DNA of 64,000 bases, taken from the NCBI RefSeq assembly GCF_031127875.1, contig NZ_JARXIA010000021.1:79261-143260 (forward strand). The letters run 5' to 3'. Below, one piece after another: positions 8,701 to 16,132 of the stretch (positions within the stretch are counted from its first letter, which is position 1; the number at the start of each line of letters is the position of its first letter). Origin of the DNA: Pelagicoccus sp. SDUM812005. GTDB taxonomy: Bacteria > Verrucomicrobiota > Verrucomicrobiia > Opitutales > Opitutaceae. Below the pieces are notes generated by a model that did not search any database, was not told the origin of the DNA, and was given only the letters and a program-made list of their open reading frames with translations. The translations under genes and the position numbers were made by a program.

Positions 8701-9500
8701 AGTCCGACGTTCGCTCCTTCGCCGCTGTTCACCTGGATACGCGCCCATCTGACAGAGCGCCGCTCAATCGACACCGGATACGCGGAACCGTCGGCCGGCA
8801 AAGGGCCAAGTTCGATGCTACTGCCATCGCTAAACGACAGAGTGGCAGATAGGATATTTTCATTCACGTTAGCCCGATCGAAGAGCACCAAGTCATCGAT
8901 GAAGACCGTTTCTTCCCAATCGAGCTGTATCCAAGGCGTTTCCTCGCCGGCGCTCGCCCATTCGCCCTGGTTGATTTCGCCCAGGACGCTATCGGCCACA
9001 TTCTCCATGGCGAAACGCTTGGAACGCTCGGAGGAAGCGGTAACCACAGCCCGCGGCGCCCGATTCCCGATCCCATCGCCATCCGCTGCAGTAAACGAAT
9101 AGAGATTCGTATGCCACCCTCCGTTGACCACCGTCGAGAGGCGAACGTAAACAGTCGAGCTATCGGTGGGCAGATCGGTAAAGGTGTAACTCGTGCTGCG
9201 GACCACTCCACTACTATGGATGTCGGAACGATCCGGAGCCGTCCCGATCTCGATGCAATATACGCTAGCCGAATCCGTCCAGGAAAAGGTTTCTATCATG
9301 CCGGCCAGCCTGCATCCGGGCGTAGGGCTAAGCAGCTCAGCAGGGCTTCTCGCGTTTGCTGTTTCAGCCGCGAGATTCTCGTCGACTGGGGGTGGCGAGT
9401 CGGACTCCGCGAAGCTCGCAGGGTGAATTCCAAACACCATCGAAAGCATTAGCCAGGCCGTAAGGAGACCCGATCTGGTAGATTTTTTTCTTCGTGTCAT
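5748..9500 (-). CDS. Secreted multi-repeat glycoside hydrolase, clan GH-A type
   Basis: The 1250-residue protein has a signal peptide (RRKK start, hydrophobic core about 12-30). One beta-sandwich repeat opening LLSPTPG follows (from about 52), then a discoidin-like (F5/8 type C) region (about 140-245, WIQLDW and RWARIQV motifs), then five more repeats of about 95 residues that begin LLSP/LISP and contain FTW and IGT/VGT, and a C-terminal TIM-barrel domain (about 790-1250). The barrel opens INPLIYGVN, then has EIGNEWY with the likely acid/base E948 and VSEWN with the likely nucleophile E1052, the pattern of clan GH-A retaining enzymes (GH39, GH44 or GH51-like). I cannot assign a family or substrate. 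The repeats probably bind polysaccharide or space the enzyme from the surface. It is monocistronic with its own terminator. Confidence 0.82.
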   Translation of the reverse strand: MTRRKKSTRSGLLTAWLMLSMVFGIHPASFAESDSPPPVDENLAAETANARSPAELLSPTPGCRLAGMIETFSWTDSASVYCIEIGTAPDRSDIHSSGVVRSTSYTFTDLPTDSSTVYVRLSTVVNGGWHTNLYSFTAADGDGIGNRAPRAVVTASSERSKRFAMENVADSVLGEINQGEWASAGEETPWIQLDWEETVFIDDLVLFDRANVNENILSATLSFSDGSSIELGPLPADGSAYPVSIERRSVRWARIQVNSGEGANVGLSEIQVFNRSGVDFEVVPAQMISPSDGSTLPIGPVTFEWNQPPANDAFVLLIGTAGAESDDILNSGPLSGTTYTFEEGVPPNGQMVTATLMSYSDGLGEFIEPIQVYEYQAAVLTSAELLSPTPGSQFDEGPITFTWNGPAGVDGFVLKIGRNGPGSADIHTSPRLQETSYTYEPGLLPTGEPINVTLESYDDETISLVEPVRSYDFTAPEPPVPPIALTSASLLSPEEGSQLPAGPITFTWNQPAGVDAFVLQVGTAAIGAARQDIHRSERLEQTTYTLAEGVIPANGEPITVTLNSYDDETQMFVLPARQYDFIAPASESTQPVPAVLLSPEEGSELGPGPVTFTWDQPVGVEAYILQIGTGGFRSQDIHRSPRLEQNSYTYEGGIPATGEPITVTLNSYDDDTQSFVTPVPSYTFTSGKPRANLISPTEGATLSGTTQRFEWEALSPDVQNGYQLWVGTDGVGSDNIDRQSIYRTLNTALVDEIPLDGSTIYVRLRTLNRPTGEWTERDYTFQALEGRSSLVSVVTVFANNRVPINPLIYGVNNDWRRTTGENHTIFEEKLDDVGYNLIRYPGGFESEYYLWEAAGETPANRTPRWSNKPAVPGATPEQVLATSKARGVEPTFVLRTREYIEAVRSGTSRVNDTMTVTAQQAYLLLIDVATKVVETYKDDVKIWEIGNEWYNFFGDDAQNQASYATIAGAIARAVKTVDPTAQTYIVAEWEEPQRMASLRQQFEADDNWQYVDGLNVHIYAGDEDEKHGFDTILQRMEQLKTDSGKDKLYVSEWNSSKAYTSGKIYMQGANLQIKHTWLMQRAGIEIGAIWPVHQTAITGLGLVEDFVDSSNNANTGFGDIFPSGTAFNWMSTFLVGDAVQVTEQRVLAAASRNGNELVVFLLGVGAGDQDVRINTAGFNATNVKMAQLMYRDVANSKGVASIKDITGEVSLVERTNGLKQARVRINPGTDGRGSDSEIIMLLLEGDFTNP

Positions 9501-10108
9501 TGGTTTGTTTTTAGGGGGGGGTTAGCGTGTTGAATTCACCGTCCACTATAGAACCATGCCCGATTCCCTCTCGCTTCAGGAACTAGCAGCGCCCGCAAAA
9601 GAGGCCTACGGAATCCCTACAGGACCGATAAAGCTATCCCTGCAGAAATCCGATATTCCTACGCTCTCGATACTGAATAAAACCTAGGGACACAGTGTTC
9701 CCAGCGGCGCTCCTGGAATCGCAAAGCTGATAGTCATGGGGTGTTAAACGAGGGGTTATTTTCTTGGGGGGAGGTTCTATCGATTAGGCGATAAACAATA
9801 GAATATTCGGTAGATACCGAATGCAGCCGATGGTACGATTCTCATAAGATCGGCGAACACCCCCAATCTACCAGCAATCCACTCCAATATGAATAGACCT
9901 TCCAAATAAAAAAGATGGACTATCCTGACCTCTTCGTTGCCCAGAAAAAAGTACCTGCTTCGCTCGCAGACCCGAGTTGTGAACTAATCCTAATAATCAT
10001 TATAATAACCTAACCAACCAGCCGCAGTAGTTCAGCGTCCGTATTCACAACGACAGGACAATTTGAAAACTTAAGCTACCCCAGTCAGCCCGAGCTGCTA
10101 GCCGATTG
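9501..10108. other. Intergenic region upstream of the multi-repeat hydrolase
   Basis: This 608-base AT-richer stretch lies between the start of the multi-repeat hydrolase and the 3' end of LacI-1. It should carry the hydrolase promoter. A 43-codon frame (9556-9687, plus strand, MPDSLSLQEL...) has plausible codon use but no ribosome site and no recognisable family. No clear terminator for LacI-1 was found. Confidence 0.45.
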
Positions 10109-11137
10109 CTAATCTCCCCTGAAAGTCTTGCCTTCCCACATTTCGCCAACCACCAAGCTTACGCAACGACTCTCCGGGATCCCCTTTTCATTCCGAAAGA
10201 GCTGTGCCGCCACCGCATCTATGGCTAGCCTCCCGAGAGTCGTGAGGGGAAGGTGGATCCCGGAATACTCAAGAGTATCCGCCATAACCGCAGGCGTGAC
10301 AAGACCCACATCCCTCGGAACTTGAACCCCGATGGACCCCAGCCATCGCCTCACGTCGTCGTAAACCGTAACGATCACCTCTGGCTTGTATTCGCTGTAC
10401 CACTTCAAAAAAACATCGCGTTCCCAGCGGTCCGCAACCAAAACGGGGATCCGAGTCGCGGACTCGAGTTCGTCCCGAAAGAACTCAAAGGCCGAACGAA
10501 ACTGGTAACGCACGCGATTATCAATAAATCCCGATATCGCCAATCCGATCCTAGTTACCTTGCTTCCACGCAAACGGGAAAAGATCAGTTCCATGTTACC
10601 AAGATGGTCGAACCCGACGTTGTGATAATTTGGATACGCGATCGAATCGCCGATCAAAACGGTCGAAAAGCATTCCCATTCCATACCAAGCCTCACCTTC
10701 GAGTCCCGGTGTGGACCGATCACGACCCCGTGTATGCCCCGGCTTTGCAATATCCCCTTCAATCGATCCCAAGACAGGTTGGCTTCTTCGTAGCAAAAAG
10801 GCTCCAACTTATAACCCAGTTCGTTCGCCCTCTCTCGCGCTCCTTCGTAGGCGCCCTTGTGCGTGAAGTCCTTCGCTAACATCTGTTTCAGCGGGCGATC
10901 TGACAAATAGGCCAAGGTCGCAACGTAGCCCGACTTGGACTCCGAACGGCGAACGTTCGATAAATGAACCGCTACCAAGGGATTCGCGACGTACCCCATC
11001 TCAGTAGCGATCCTCTGAATACGTTTCCGCGTCTCCTCAGCGCATTGAGAACTGCTCTTCAACGCATAGGCGACCGTCGACTTCGAAACGCCCGCCCGCT
11101 CCGCTATATCCCGAATCGTTACCCGCTTCCCCTGCAT
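10109..11137 (-). CDS. LacI-family transcriptional regulator (LacI-1)
   Basis: The 342-residue protein starts with a LacI helix-turn-helix (residues 5-50: TIRDIAERAGVSKSTVAYAL, then a hinge with GYVANPLV) followed by a periplasmic-binding-protein-like effector domain. It is of the same subtype as LacI-2 and LacI-3 (shared LAYLSD/LAWVTN opening of the effector domain). It diverges from the GH78-2/GH78-3/sulfatase-1 cluster. A strong pseudo-palindrome at 11161-11176 lies 24 bases before its start, which suggests self-regulation and control of the divergent genes. The effector is probably a sugar, but this is inference. Confidence 0.93.
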   Translation of the reverse strand: MQGKRVTIRDIAERAGVSKSTVAYALKSSSQCAEETRKRIQRIATEMGYVANPLVAVHLSNVRRSESKSGYVATLAYLSDRPLKQMLAKDFTHKGAYEGARERANELGYKLEPFCYEEANLSWDRLKGILQSRGIHGVVIGPHRDSKVRLGMEWECFSTVLIGDSIAYPNYHNVGFDHLGNMELIFSRLRGSKVTRIGLAISGFIDNRVRYQFRSAFEFFRDELESATRIPVLVADRWERDVFLKWYSEYKPEVIVTVYDDVRRWLGSIGVQVPRDVGLVTPAVMADTLEYSGIHLPLTTLGRLAIDAVAAQLFRNEKGIPESRCVSLVVGEMWEGKTFRGD

Positions 11138-11160
11138 CGAAGGGCAGACTCTGCGGTATT

Positions 11161-11176
11161 TTTGGACGTGTCCAGA
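11161..11176. promoter_or_regulatory. Putative LacI-1 operator in the LacI-1/GH78-2 divergent promoter
   Basis: TTTGGACGTGTCCAGA contains the perfect 12-base inverted repeat TGGAC-GT-GTCCA. The same 16 bases, apart from the two central ones, occur in the opposite orientation at 24640-24655 before GH78-4. Symmetry, length and position beside a LacI gene fit a LacI operator. Confidence 0.7.
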
Positions 11177-11253
11177 ACAGAATTCCTATAAGCCACCGAG
11201 CCGCTCGGCTAATCTTTCGCTTCGAACTTCCCCAATTATCGTTAACGCATCAA

Positions 11254-13614
11254 ATGAAACTACCGACCCCGCTCCTTCCCTTCTTCCTAATTGCAGTCAC
11301 GCTGCCAGCCGCCTTTGCGACGGAATGGAGCGCCAAATGGATCTGGGGGGCAGATGTCGAAACTGAAAACAGCTGGGTCGCCTTTCGTAAAACATTCGAC
11401 CTCGAAACGATACCTTCGAAAGCGAATGCCTCCATCGCCGTCGATACCAAGTTCTGGCTCTGGGTCAACGGCCAGCTTGTACGCTTCGAGGGAGGGCGCC
11501 CCGGAGCCCCTTCCATGGCTCGAGAATGGCAACGCGTTAAGCCTGTCGAGGAAATGCCCGCCTCTGAAAAACCACGCAACACCTGGTACCAAGAGGTCGA
11601 CCTTGCCCCTTACCTTGTAGAGGGCGAAAACCTAGTCGCCATCCTCGTCTGGCATTGGGGACGAGAAACTCACAAAGGCTACCACATCGATTCCGGCAAA
11701 GGCGGACTGTTCTTTCAGCTCGACCTCGCCGGCCAAACCGTAATCTCCGACCGCTCTTGGAAAGCGCTTCAACACCCGGCATACGACCCTCAGGCCGGCG
11801 AACGCGACCGCAACGTAATCGGATTCGACATCGGTTTCGATGCAAACAAGAGCCTCGGAGACTGGACCGAAAACGCATGGTACAATAACAAATACAACGC
11901 CGAGCAATGGCCGGTCGCAGCAGAAAAAGGAACCGCCCCAGGCGCCCCTTGGCACGAGCTGGTTCGCGACGACATTCCTCCGCTCCAAGACCACGGCCTG
12001 ATGCGATACGTCAACCATGGCGATCTCCAGCTCCCCCTCGTCAGCGACGGTTTAGACATCCGCGTCAAACTTCCCTTCAATAAACAGGTAACTCCTTACT
12101 TCGAAATAGAGTCCGACCGCGCGGATGAAACAATTACGATCACCACCGACAACCGACTCAATCGTATCGATGCGTTCTATACAACCCGTCCTGGAAAACA
12201 GTCTTTCGAAAGCTATTCTTGGATGAGCGGGCATGACGTGATTTATAGAATCCCTGCTGGCATTACCGTTCACGACCTCAAGTACCGCTGGCTCAGCGTC
12301 GGCGAAATCGAAGGCTCGCTCAGCACTTCCGACTCCGATCTGCAACGGCTCTGGGACATGGGTGCCAACACCCTCATGGTCTGCGCCCGCGACAACTTTA
12401 TGGACTGCCCCGACCGAGAGCGGGCTCTGTGGATCGGCGATGTCGCCGACCAAACCAGCTACCTCTTCTATGTCATGGGCCACGACGGCCGCGCCCTTCT
12501 CCGGCGGGCTATCCGCTCCACCTTCCTCTTCAGTGAGGACGGCACTTTCGGCGCTCTTGGACCGCTCCGCCTTCGCGAGCTACCCGGCCAAAGCATGCAG
12601 TTCGTCTTCCAATGCGTGTGGGAATACTATCTGAATACCGGTGACCGCGAAACTCTTGAATTTTCGCTGCCCTATATCCACGCCTATCTAGAAAAATGGG
12701 AGATGGGCGACAACGGCCTCCCCAAATACCTACCAGGAACCAGCCCCGACCGCTGGGACTGGATCGACTGGGGAGAAAAGGATACCTGGGACAAGCCAGT
12801 CATTCAAGTTGCCCTCTACTTCGCCGCCCTTCAAGCCACCCAGAGGATGGCCGAAGAGCTGGGCGACACCGAAATCGCCGATTGGTGCGCCACCCGCGGC
12901 CTAAGCATCAAGGCTGCCTTCGACCAGACGTATTGGACAGGCAACTACTACAGCAGCGACCCTGAAACCCTACAGGACGACCGGGCCAACGCGCTCGCCA
13001 TCCTTACTGGACTCGCGGAACCGGAACGATTCGAGCCCGTCGTCAAGAACGTCCTCATTCCAAATCACTACTGCAGTCCCCACTACGAATGGATGGTCAA
13101 CCTCGCTATGTTCGACGCCGGATATCCCGAAGCCGCAGTCGAACGCATGGCCACCCGCTACCGCGGCCAAATCGACCGCAAGTGGCTCACTACACTCTAC
13201 GAGAAGTTCCCCAACGGCGGCAGCTACAATCACGCCTGGAACGCCCCCAACGCTATCATCGCCCGCCGCATCGCCGGCATCGAACCCACCGTCCCCGGAT
13301 GGAAGGAATTCTCCATCACCCCCACGCTCCTCGACATCAGGCAACTCCACCAAAAAGTTCCCAGCGTCGCCGGCAACATCGAATTCGGTTGGGAGAGAGT
13401 CGATAGGAAAACCGTATTCACAATAACGATACCTGAAGGAACCCAAGCCCACTTCAAGCTCCCCAAGTCGGCTGCACCCCACAACTCCATCACCGTCAAT
13501 GGCACCCAAGTCCAACAAAACGCAGAACTCCCCGGCCTAAAATTCATCAACGAAACCCAGGACCGCATCACCTACACTTTACAGCCAGGCAACTGGATTT
13601 TCTCAACGCAATAA
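11254..13614 (+). CDS. Exported GH78-type alpha-L-rhamnosidase (GH78-2)
   Basis: This 786-residue protein has a signal peptide ending near AFAT (residue 23), a beta-sandwich domain containing FWLWVNG, and an (alpha/alpha)6 domain. The catalytic stretch is MDCPDRERALWIGD with D384 and general acid E389; the likely base is E650 in TLYEKF, with H660 in YNHAWNAP. It is shorter than GH78-1, -4, -5 and -6 and lacks their N-terminal fibronectin-like domain, so with GH78-3 it forms a separate subgroup. It probably acts in the periplasm or outside. It is first in a plus-strand cluster with GH78-3 and sulfatase-1 and is likely controlled by LacI-1 from the site at 11161-11176. Confidence 0.88.
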   Translation: MKLPTPLLPFFLIAVTLPAAFATEWSAKWIWGADVETENSWVAFRKTFDLETIPSKANASIAVDTKFWLWVNGQLVRFEGGRPGAPSMAREWQRVKPVEEMPASEKPRNTWYQEVDLAPYLVEGENLVAILVWHWGRETHKGYHIDSGKGGLFFQLDLAGQTVISDRSWKALQHPAYDPQAGERDRNVIGFDIGFDANKSLGDWTENAWYNNKYNAEQWPVAAEKGTAPGAPWHELVRDDIPPLQDHGLMRYVNHGDLQLPLVSDGLDIRVKLPFNKQVTPYFEIESDRADETITITTDNRLNRIDAFYTTRPGKQSFESYSWMSGHDVIYRIPAGITVHDLKYRWLSVGEIEGSLSTSDSDLQRLWDMGANTLMVCARDNFMDCPDRERALWIGDVADQTSYLFYVMGHDGRALLRRAIRSTFLFSEDGTFGALGPLRLRELPGQSMQFVFQCVWEYYLNTGDRETLEFSLPYIHAYLEKWEMGDNGLPKYLPGTSPDRWDWIDWGEKDTWDKPVIQVALYFAALQATQRMAEELGDTEIADWCATRGLSIKAAFDQTYWTGNYYSSDPETLQDDRANALAILTGLAEPERFEPVVKNVLIPNHYCSPHYEWMVNLAMFDAGYPEAAVERMATRYRGQIDRKWLTTLYEKFPNGGSYNHAWNAPNAIIARRIAGIEPTVPGWKEFSITPTLLDIRQLHQKVPSVAGNIEFGWERVDRKTVFTITIPEGTQAHFKLPKSAAPHNSITVNGTQVQQNAELPGLKFINETQDRITYTLQPGNWIFSTQ

Positions 13615-13630
13615 TCACCCTGTGTGAATT

Positions 13631-13658
13631 GCCCACAAAGAGCACGAATCAACACGAA
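13631..13658 (-). repeat. TTCGTG-type short interspersed repeat, copy 1 (inverted)
   Basis: On the minus strand this 28-base unit reads from TTCGTGTTGATTCG to TTTGTGGGC. It matches copies 2 and 3 at about 22 of 28 positions and is inverted relative to copy 2, so transcripts across the GH78-2/GH78-3 gap can fold into a long imperfect hairpin. Confidence 0.75.
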
Positions 13659-13694
13659 GAAAGATAGTAGGCCTCCCAGCTTTCTTAATAATAC

Positions 13695-13722
13695 TTGGTG
13701 CTGCTTCGTGTCCTTCGTGGGC
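13695..13722 (+). repeat. TTCGTG-type short interspersed repeat, copy 2
   Basis: The 28-base unit runs from TTGGTGCTGCTTCG to CTTCGTGGGC and ends 14 bases before the GH78-3 ATG. It occupies the region where a ribosome site would be expected and forms the right arm of the hairpin with copy 1. Confidence 0.75.
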
Positions 13723-13736
13723 AAAAAAACAAAAGC

Positions 13737-16061
13737 ATGAAAACCTTCACGCTACTACTCTTAGCTTTAAACCTAACGCTCTTCAGCTTCGCCCAAGAAG
13801 CCCAATGGATCTGGGGCGACGAAGACGGCCCCGACAACACCTGGCGCTGCTTCCGCAAGGAATTCGATCTCGCCTCCATCCCCACTTCCGCCGTCGCCAA
13901 AGTCGCCGCCGACTCTAAGTTCTGGCTCTGGATCAACGGCGAACAAGTCATCTTCGAAGGTAGCGCTAAACGCGGCCCCCATCCCAACGGAACGTACTAC
14001 GACGAAGTCGACATCCGCCCCTTCCTCGTCGAAGGACAAAACTCCATTGCCGCCCTCGTCTGGTATTGGGGACGCTCCGGATTCTCCCATGTAGACAGCG
14101 GCAAAGGCGGATTTTTCTTCTCTGCCCAGCTCGACGATAACTCTCTCGCAAGCGACACCTCCTGGCGCACCCTCGTCCACCCAGCGTATTCGCGCGAAAA
14201 GACAGCGGACCCGCAGCCAAACTACCGCCTCTCCGAGCACAACATAAACTATTTCGCCGCCGATAACCTAATCGAAGGCTGGAACGAAAAAAACTACCCG
14301 CGCTCCAACGCTTGGAAACCCGCCGTCGCAAAAGGCCCAGCCGGGGCTCAACCATGGGGCGAACTGCGCAAGAACCCCCTCCCGCTCTGGATGCTCACGG
14401 ACCTGCGCCCCTACGAGAACGATTCCGAACTTCCCCAAACCGGAAACCGCGAAACCATTGTCGCCAAACTCCCCTACAACGCCCAAATCATCCCCTACCT
14501 CAAAGTCAAAGCCGCCGCCGGCAAGACCATCGACATTCGTACCGACGCCTACCAAGACGGCGGGATTCAAGAGAAGCGCCCCCAATGGGCCACACGCAGC
14601 GTCTATACCACTACCGATGGTATCCAAGAGTTCGAAGCCATCGCCTGGCTTAGCGGCCACGAGGTTCACTACAACATCCCCGAAGGCGTCGAAATCCTCG
14701 AACTCAAGTACCGGGAAACCGGATACGCCACCGAGTTCACCGGCAGCTTCCACTCCGACGACCCCTTCTACAACAAGCTCTGGACCATGGCTCGTCGCAC
14801 CCTCTACATCAACATGCGCGACACCTTCTTCGACTGCCCGACCCGCGAGCGGGCGCAGTGGTGGGGCGATGTCGTCAATCAGCTCGGCGAAGTATTCTAC
14901 ACCTTCGACCTCCAGTCTCACCGCCTCGTCAAAAAAGCGATCTACAACCTAGCCGAATTCCAAAAGCCAAATGGCCAGCTCTACTCTCCAGTCCCCGGGA
15001 AAAATCGATCAGAGCTACCCCTCCAGATGCTCAACAGCGTCGGCTGGTATGGCTTCTGGACTTACTATCTAAATACCGGCGACGTCCAAACTATCCGCGA
15101 CGCCTATCCCTCCGTCAAAAGATACTTGAGCCTCTGGGAGCTCGGCGAAGACGGTCTCGTTGTCCAACGCTCCGAAGGCATGTGGTTCTGGGTAGACTGG
15201 GGCGAAAACTCCGACTTCGGGGTCCTGCAGAACTGCTGGTACTATCTCGCCCAAAAAGCAGCCGTAGAAATGGCGAAGCTCTCCGGTAACGAAACCGACG
15301 TCGCCGGCTACCGCCGCAACATGCAAAGCATCGAGGACAACTTCGATGCTCTTTGGAACGGCACCGCCTACAACAGCGGTAACTTCAAGAAGCCGCAAGA
15401 CGCCCCCGACGACCGAGCCAACGCCATGGCAGTGCTCTCCGGTCTCGCCTCGCCGGACAAATATCCCGCCATCAAAAAAGTGCTCGAGGAACAAGAATTC
15501 GCCAGTCCCTACATGGAAAAATACGTGCTCGAAGCCCTCTGCGTAATGGGCGAAGAAGAAGCCTCCCTCCAGCGTATGAGGAAACGCTATACAGTCATGG
15601 TCGACGCCCCCTACACCACCCTGTGGGAATTCTGGAAAACCGGAGGCATGGGCACCTACAACCACGGCTGGAACGCCCCCAATACAATCCTCTCCCAATA
15701 CATCGCCGGCGTCGCCGTCGTGGATCCCGCCTGGGAAACCTACCACGTCAAACCCCAGCTCGGACCGCTAAACTCCCTACAAGTGCGCGTCCCCTCCGTC
15801 AAAGGCGACATCGACGTCGACATCAACAAGTCGGACAAGACCTTCAGTATCCACCTCCTCTCTCCTGAAGGAACCACCGCCATCGTCGGCATCCCAAAGA
15901 AGCACTTCGAGATCAAAGAAATCCACGCCAACAACAAGCGAGTCTGGAAGGACAAACCTGTCGGCAAACTCAAAGGACTTACACCCATTGGCGAAGACGA
16001 AAACTACATTCTCTTCGAAGCCGCCTTCGGCGAGTGGACCTTACGAGCAACCGCCAAGTGA
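13737..16061 (+). CDS. Exported GH78-type alpha-L-rhamnosidase (GH78-3)
   Basis: I start this gene at 13737, not at the in-frame ATG at 13695, because 13737 gives a clean signal peptide (MKTFTLLLLALNL...FAQ) and the upstream part is repeat sequence. The 774-residue product is a tandem paralogue of GH78-2: QWIWGDE after the signal peptide, FWLWING in the beta domain, FDCPTRERAQWWGD with D366 and general acid E371, and TLWEFW with the likely base E631 and H643 in YNHGWNAP. Two copies so close suggest either related substrates (different linkages or sulfation neighbours) or dosage. It lies between two copies of the TTCGTG repeat and is probably co-expressed with sulfatase-1. Confidence 0.87.
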   Translation: MKTFTLLLLALNLTLFSFAQEAQWIWGDEDGPDNTWRCFRKEFDLASIPTSAVAKVAADSKFWLWINGEQVIFEGSAKRGPHPNGTYYDEVDIRPFLVEGQNSIAALVWYWGRSGFSHVDSGKGGFFFSAQLDDNSLASDTSWRTLVHPAYSREKTADPQPNYRLSEHNINYFAADNLIEGWNEKNYPRSNAWKPAVAKGPAGAQPWGELRKNPLPLWMLTDLRPYENDSELPQTGNRETIVAKLPYNAQIIPYLKVKAAAGKTIDIRTDAYQDGGIQEKRPQWATRSVYTTTDGIQEFEAIAWLSGHEVHYNIPEGVEILELKYRETGYATEFTGSFHSDDPFYNKLWTMARRTLYINMRDTFFDCPTRERAQWWGDVVNQLGEVFYTFDLQSHRLVKKAIYNLAEFQKPNGQLYSPVPGKNRSELPLQMLNSVGWYGFWTYYLNTGDVQTIRDAYPSVKRYLSLWELGEDGLVVQRSEGMWFWVDWGENSDFGVLQNCWYYLAQKAAVEMAKLSGNETDVAGYRRNMQSIEDNFDALWNGTAYNSGNFKKPQDAPDDRANAMAVLSGLASPDKYPAIKKVLEEQEFASPYMEKYVLEALCVMGEEEASLQRMRKRYTVMVDAPYTTLWEFWKTGGMGTYNHGWNAPNTILSQYIAGVAVVDPAWETYHVKPQLGPLNSLQVRVPSVKGDIDVDINKSDKTFSIHLLSPEGTTAIVGIPKKHFEIKEIHANNKRVWKDKPVGKLKGLTPIGEDENYILFEAAFGEWTLRATAK

Positions 16062-16093
16062 CATAAAACTAACGAACAACCACCAAAACCACC

Positions 16094-16121
16094 TTCGTGC
16101 CCCTTAGTGTCCTTCGTGGGC
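16094..16121 (+). repeat. TTCGTG-type short interspersed repeat, copy 3
   Basis: The 28-base unit runs from TTCGTGCCCCTTAG to CTTCGTGGGC and ends 11 bases before the sulfatase-1 ATG, the same placement relative to a start codon as copy 2. Confidence 0.75.
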
Positions 16122-16132
16122 AAATCAAGATC

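Noticed and set aside
13695..13736. Upstream start of GH78-3 at 13695
   Set aside because: The extra 14 codons consist of TTCGTG-repeat sequence and would bury the signal peptide; ATG 13737 is better.
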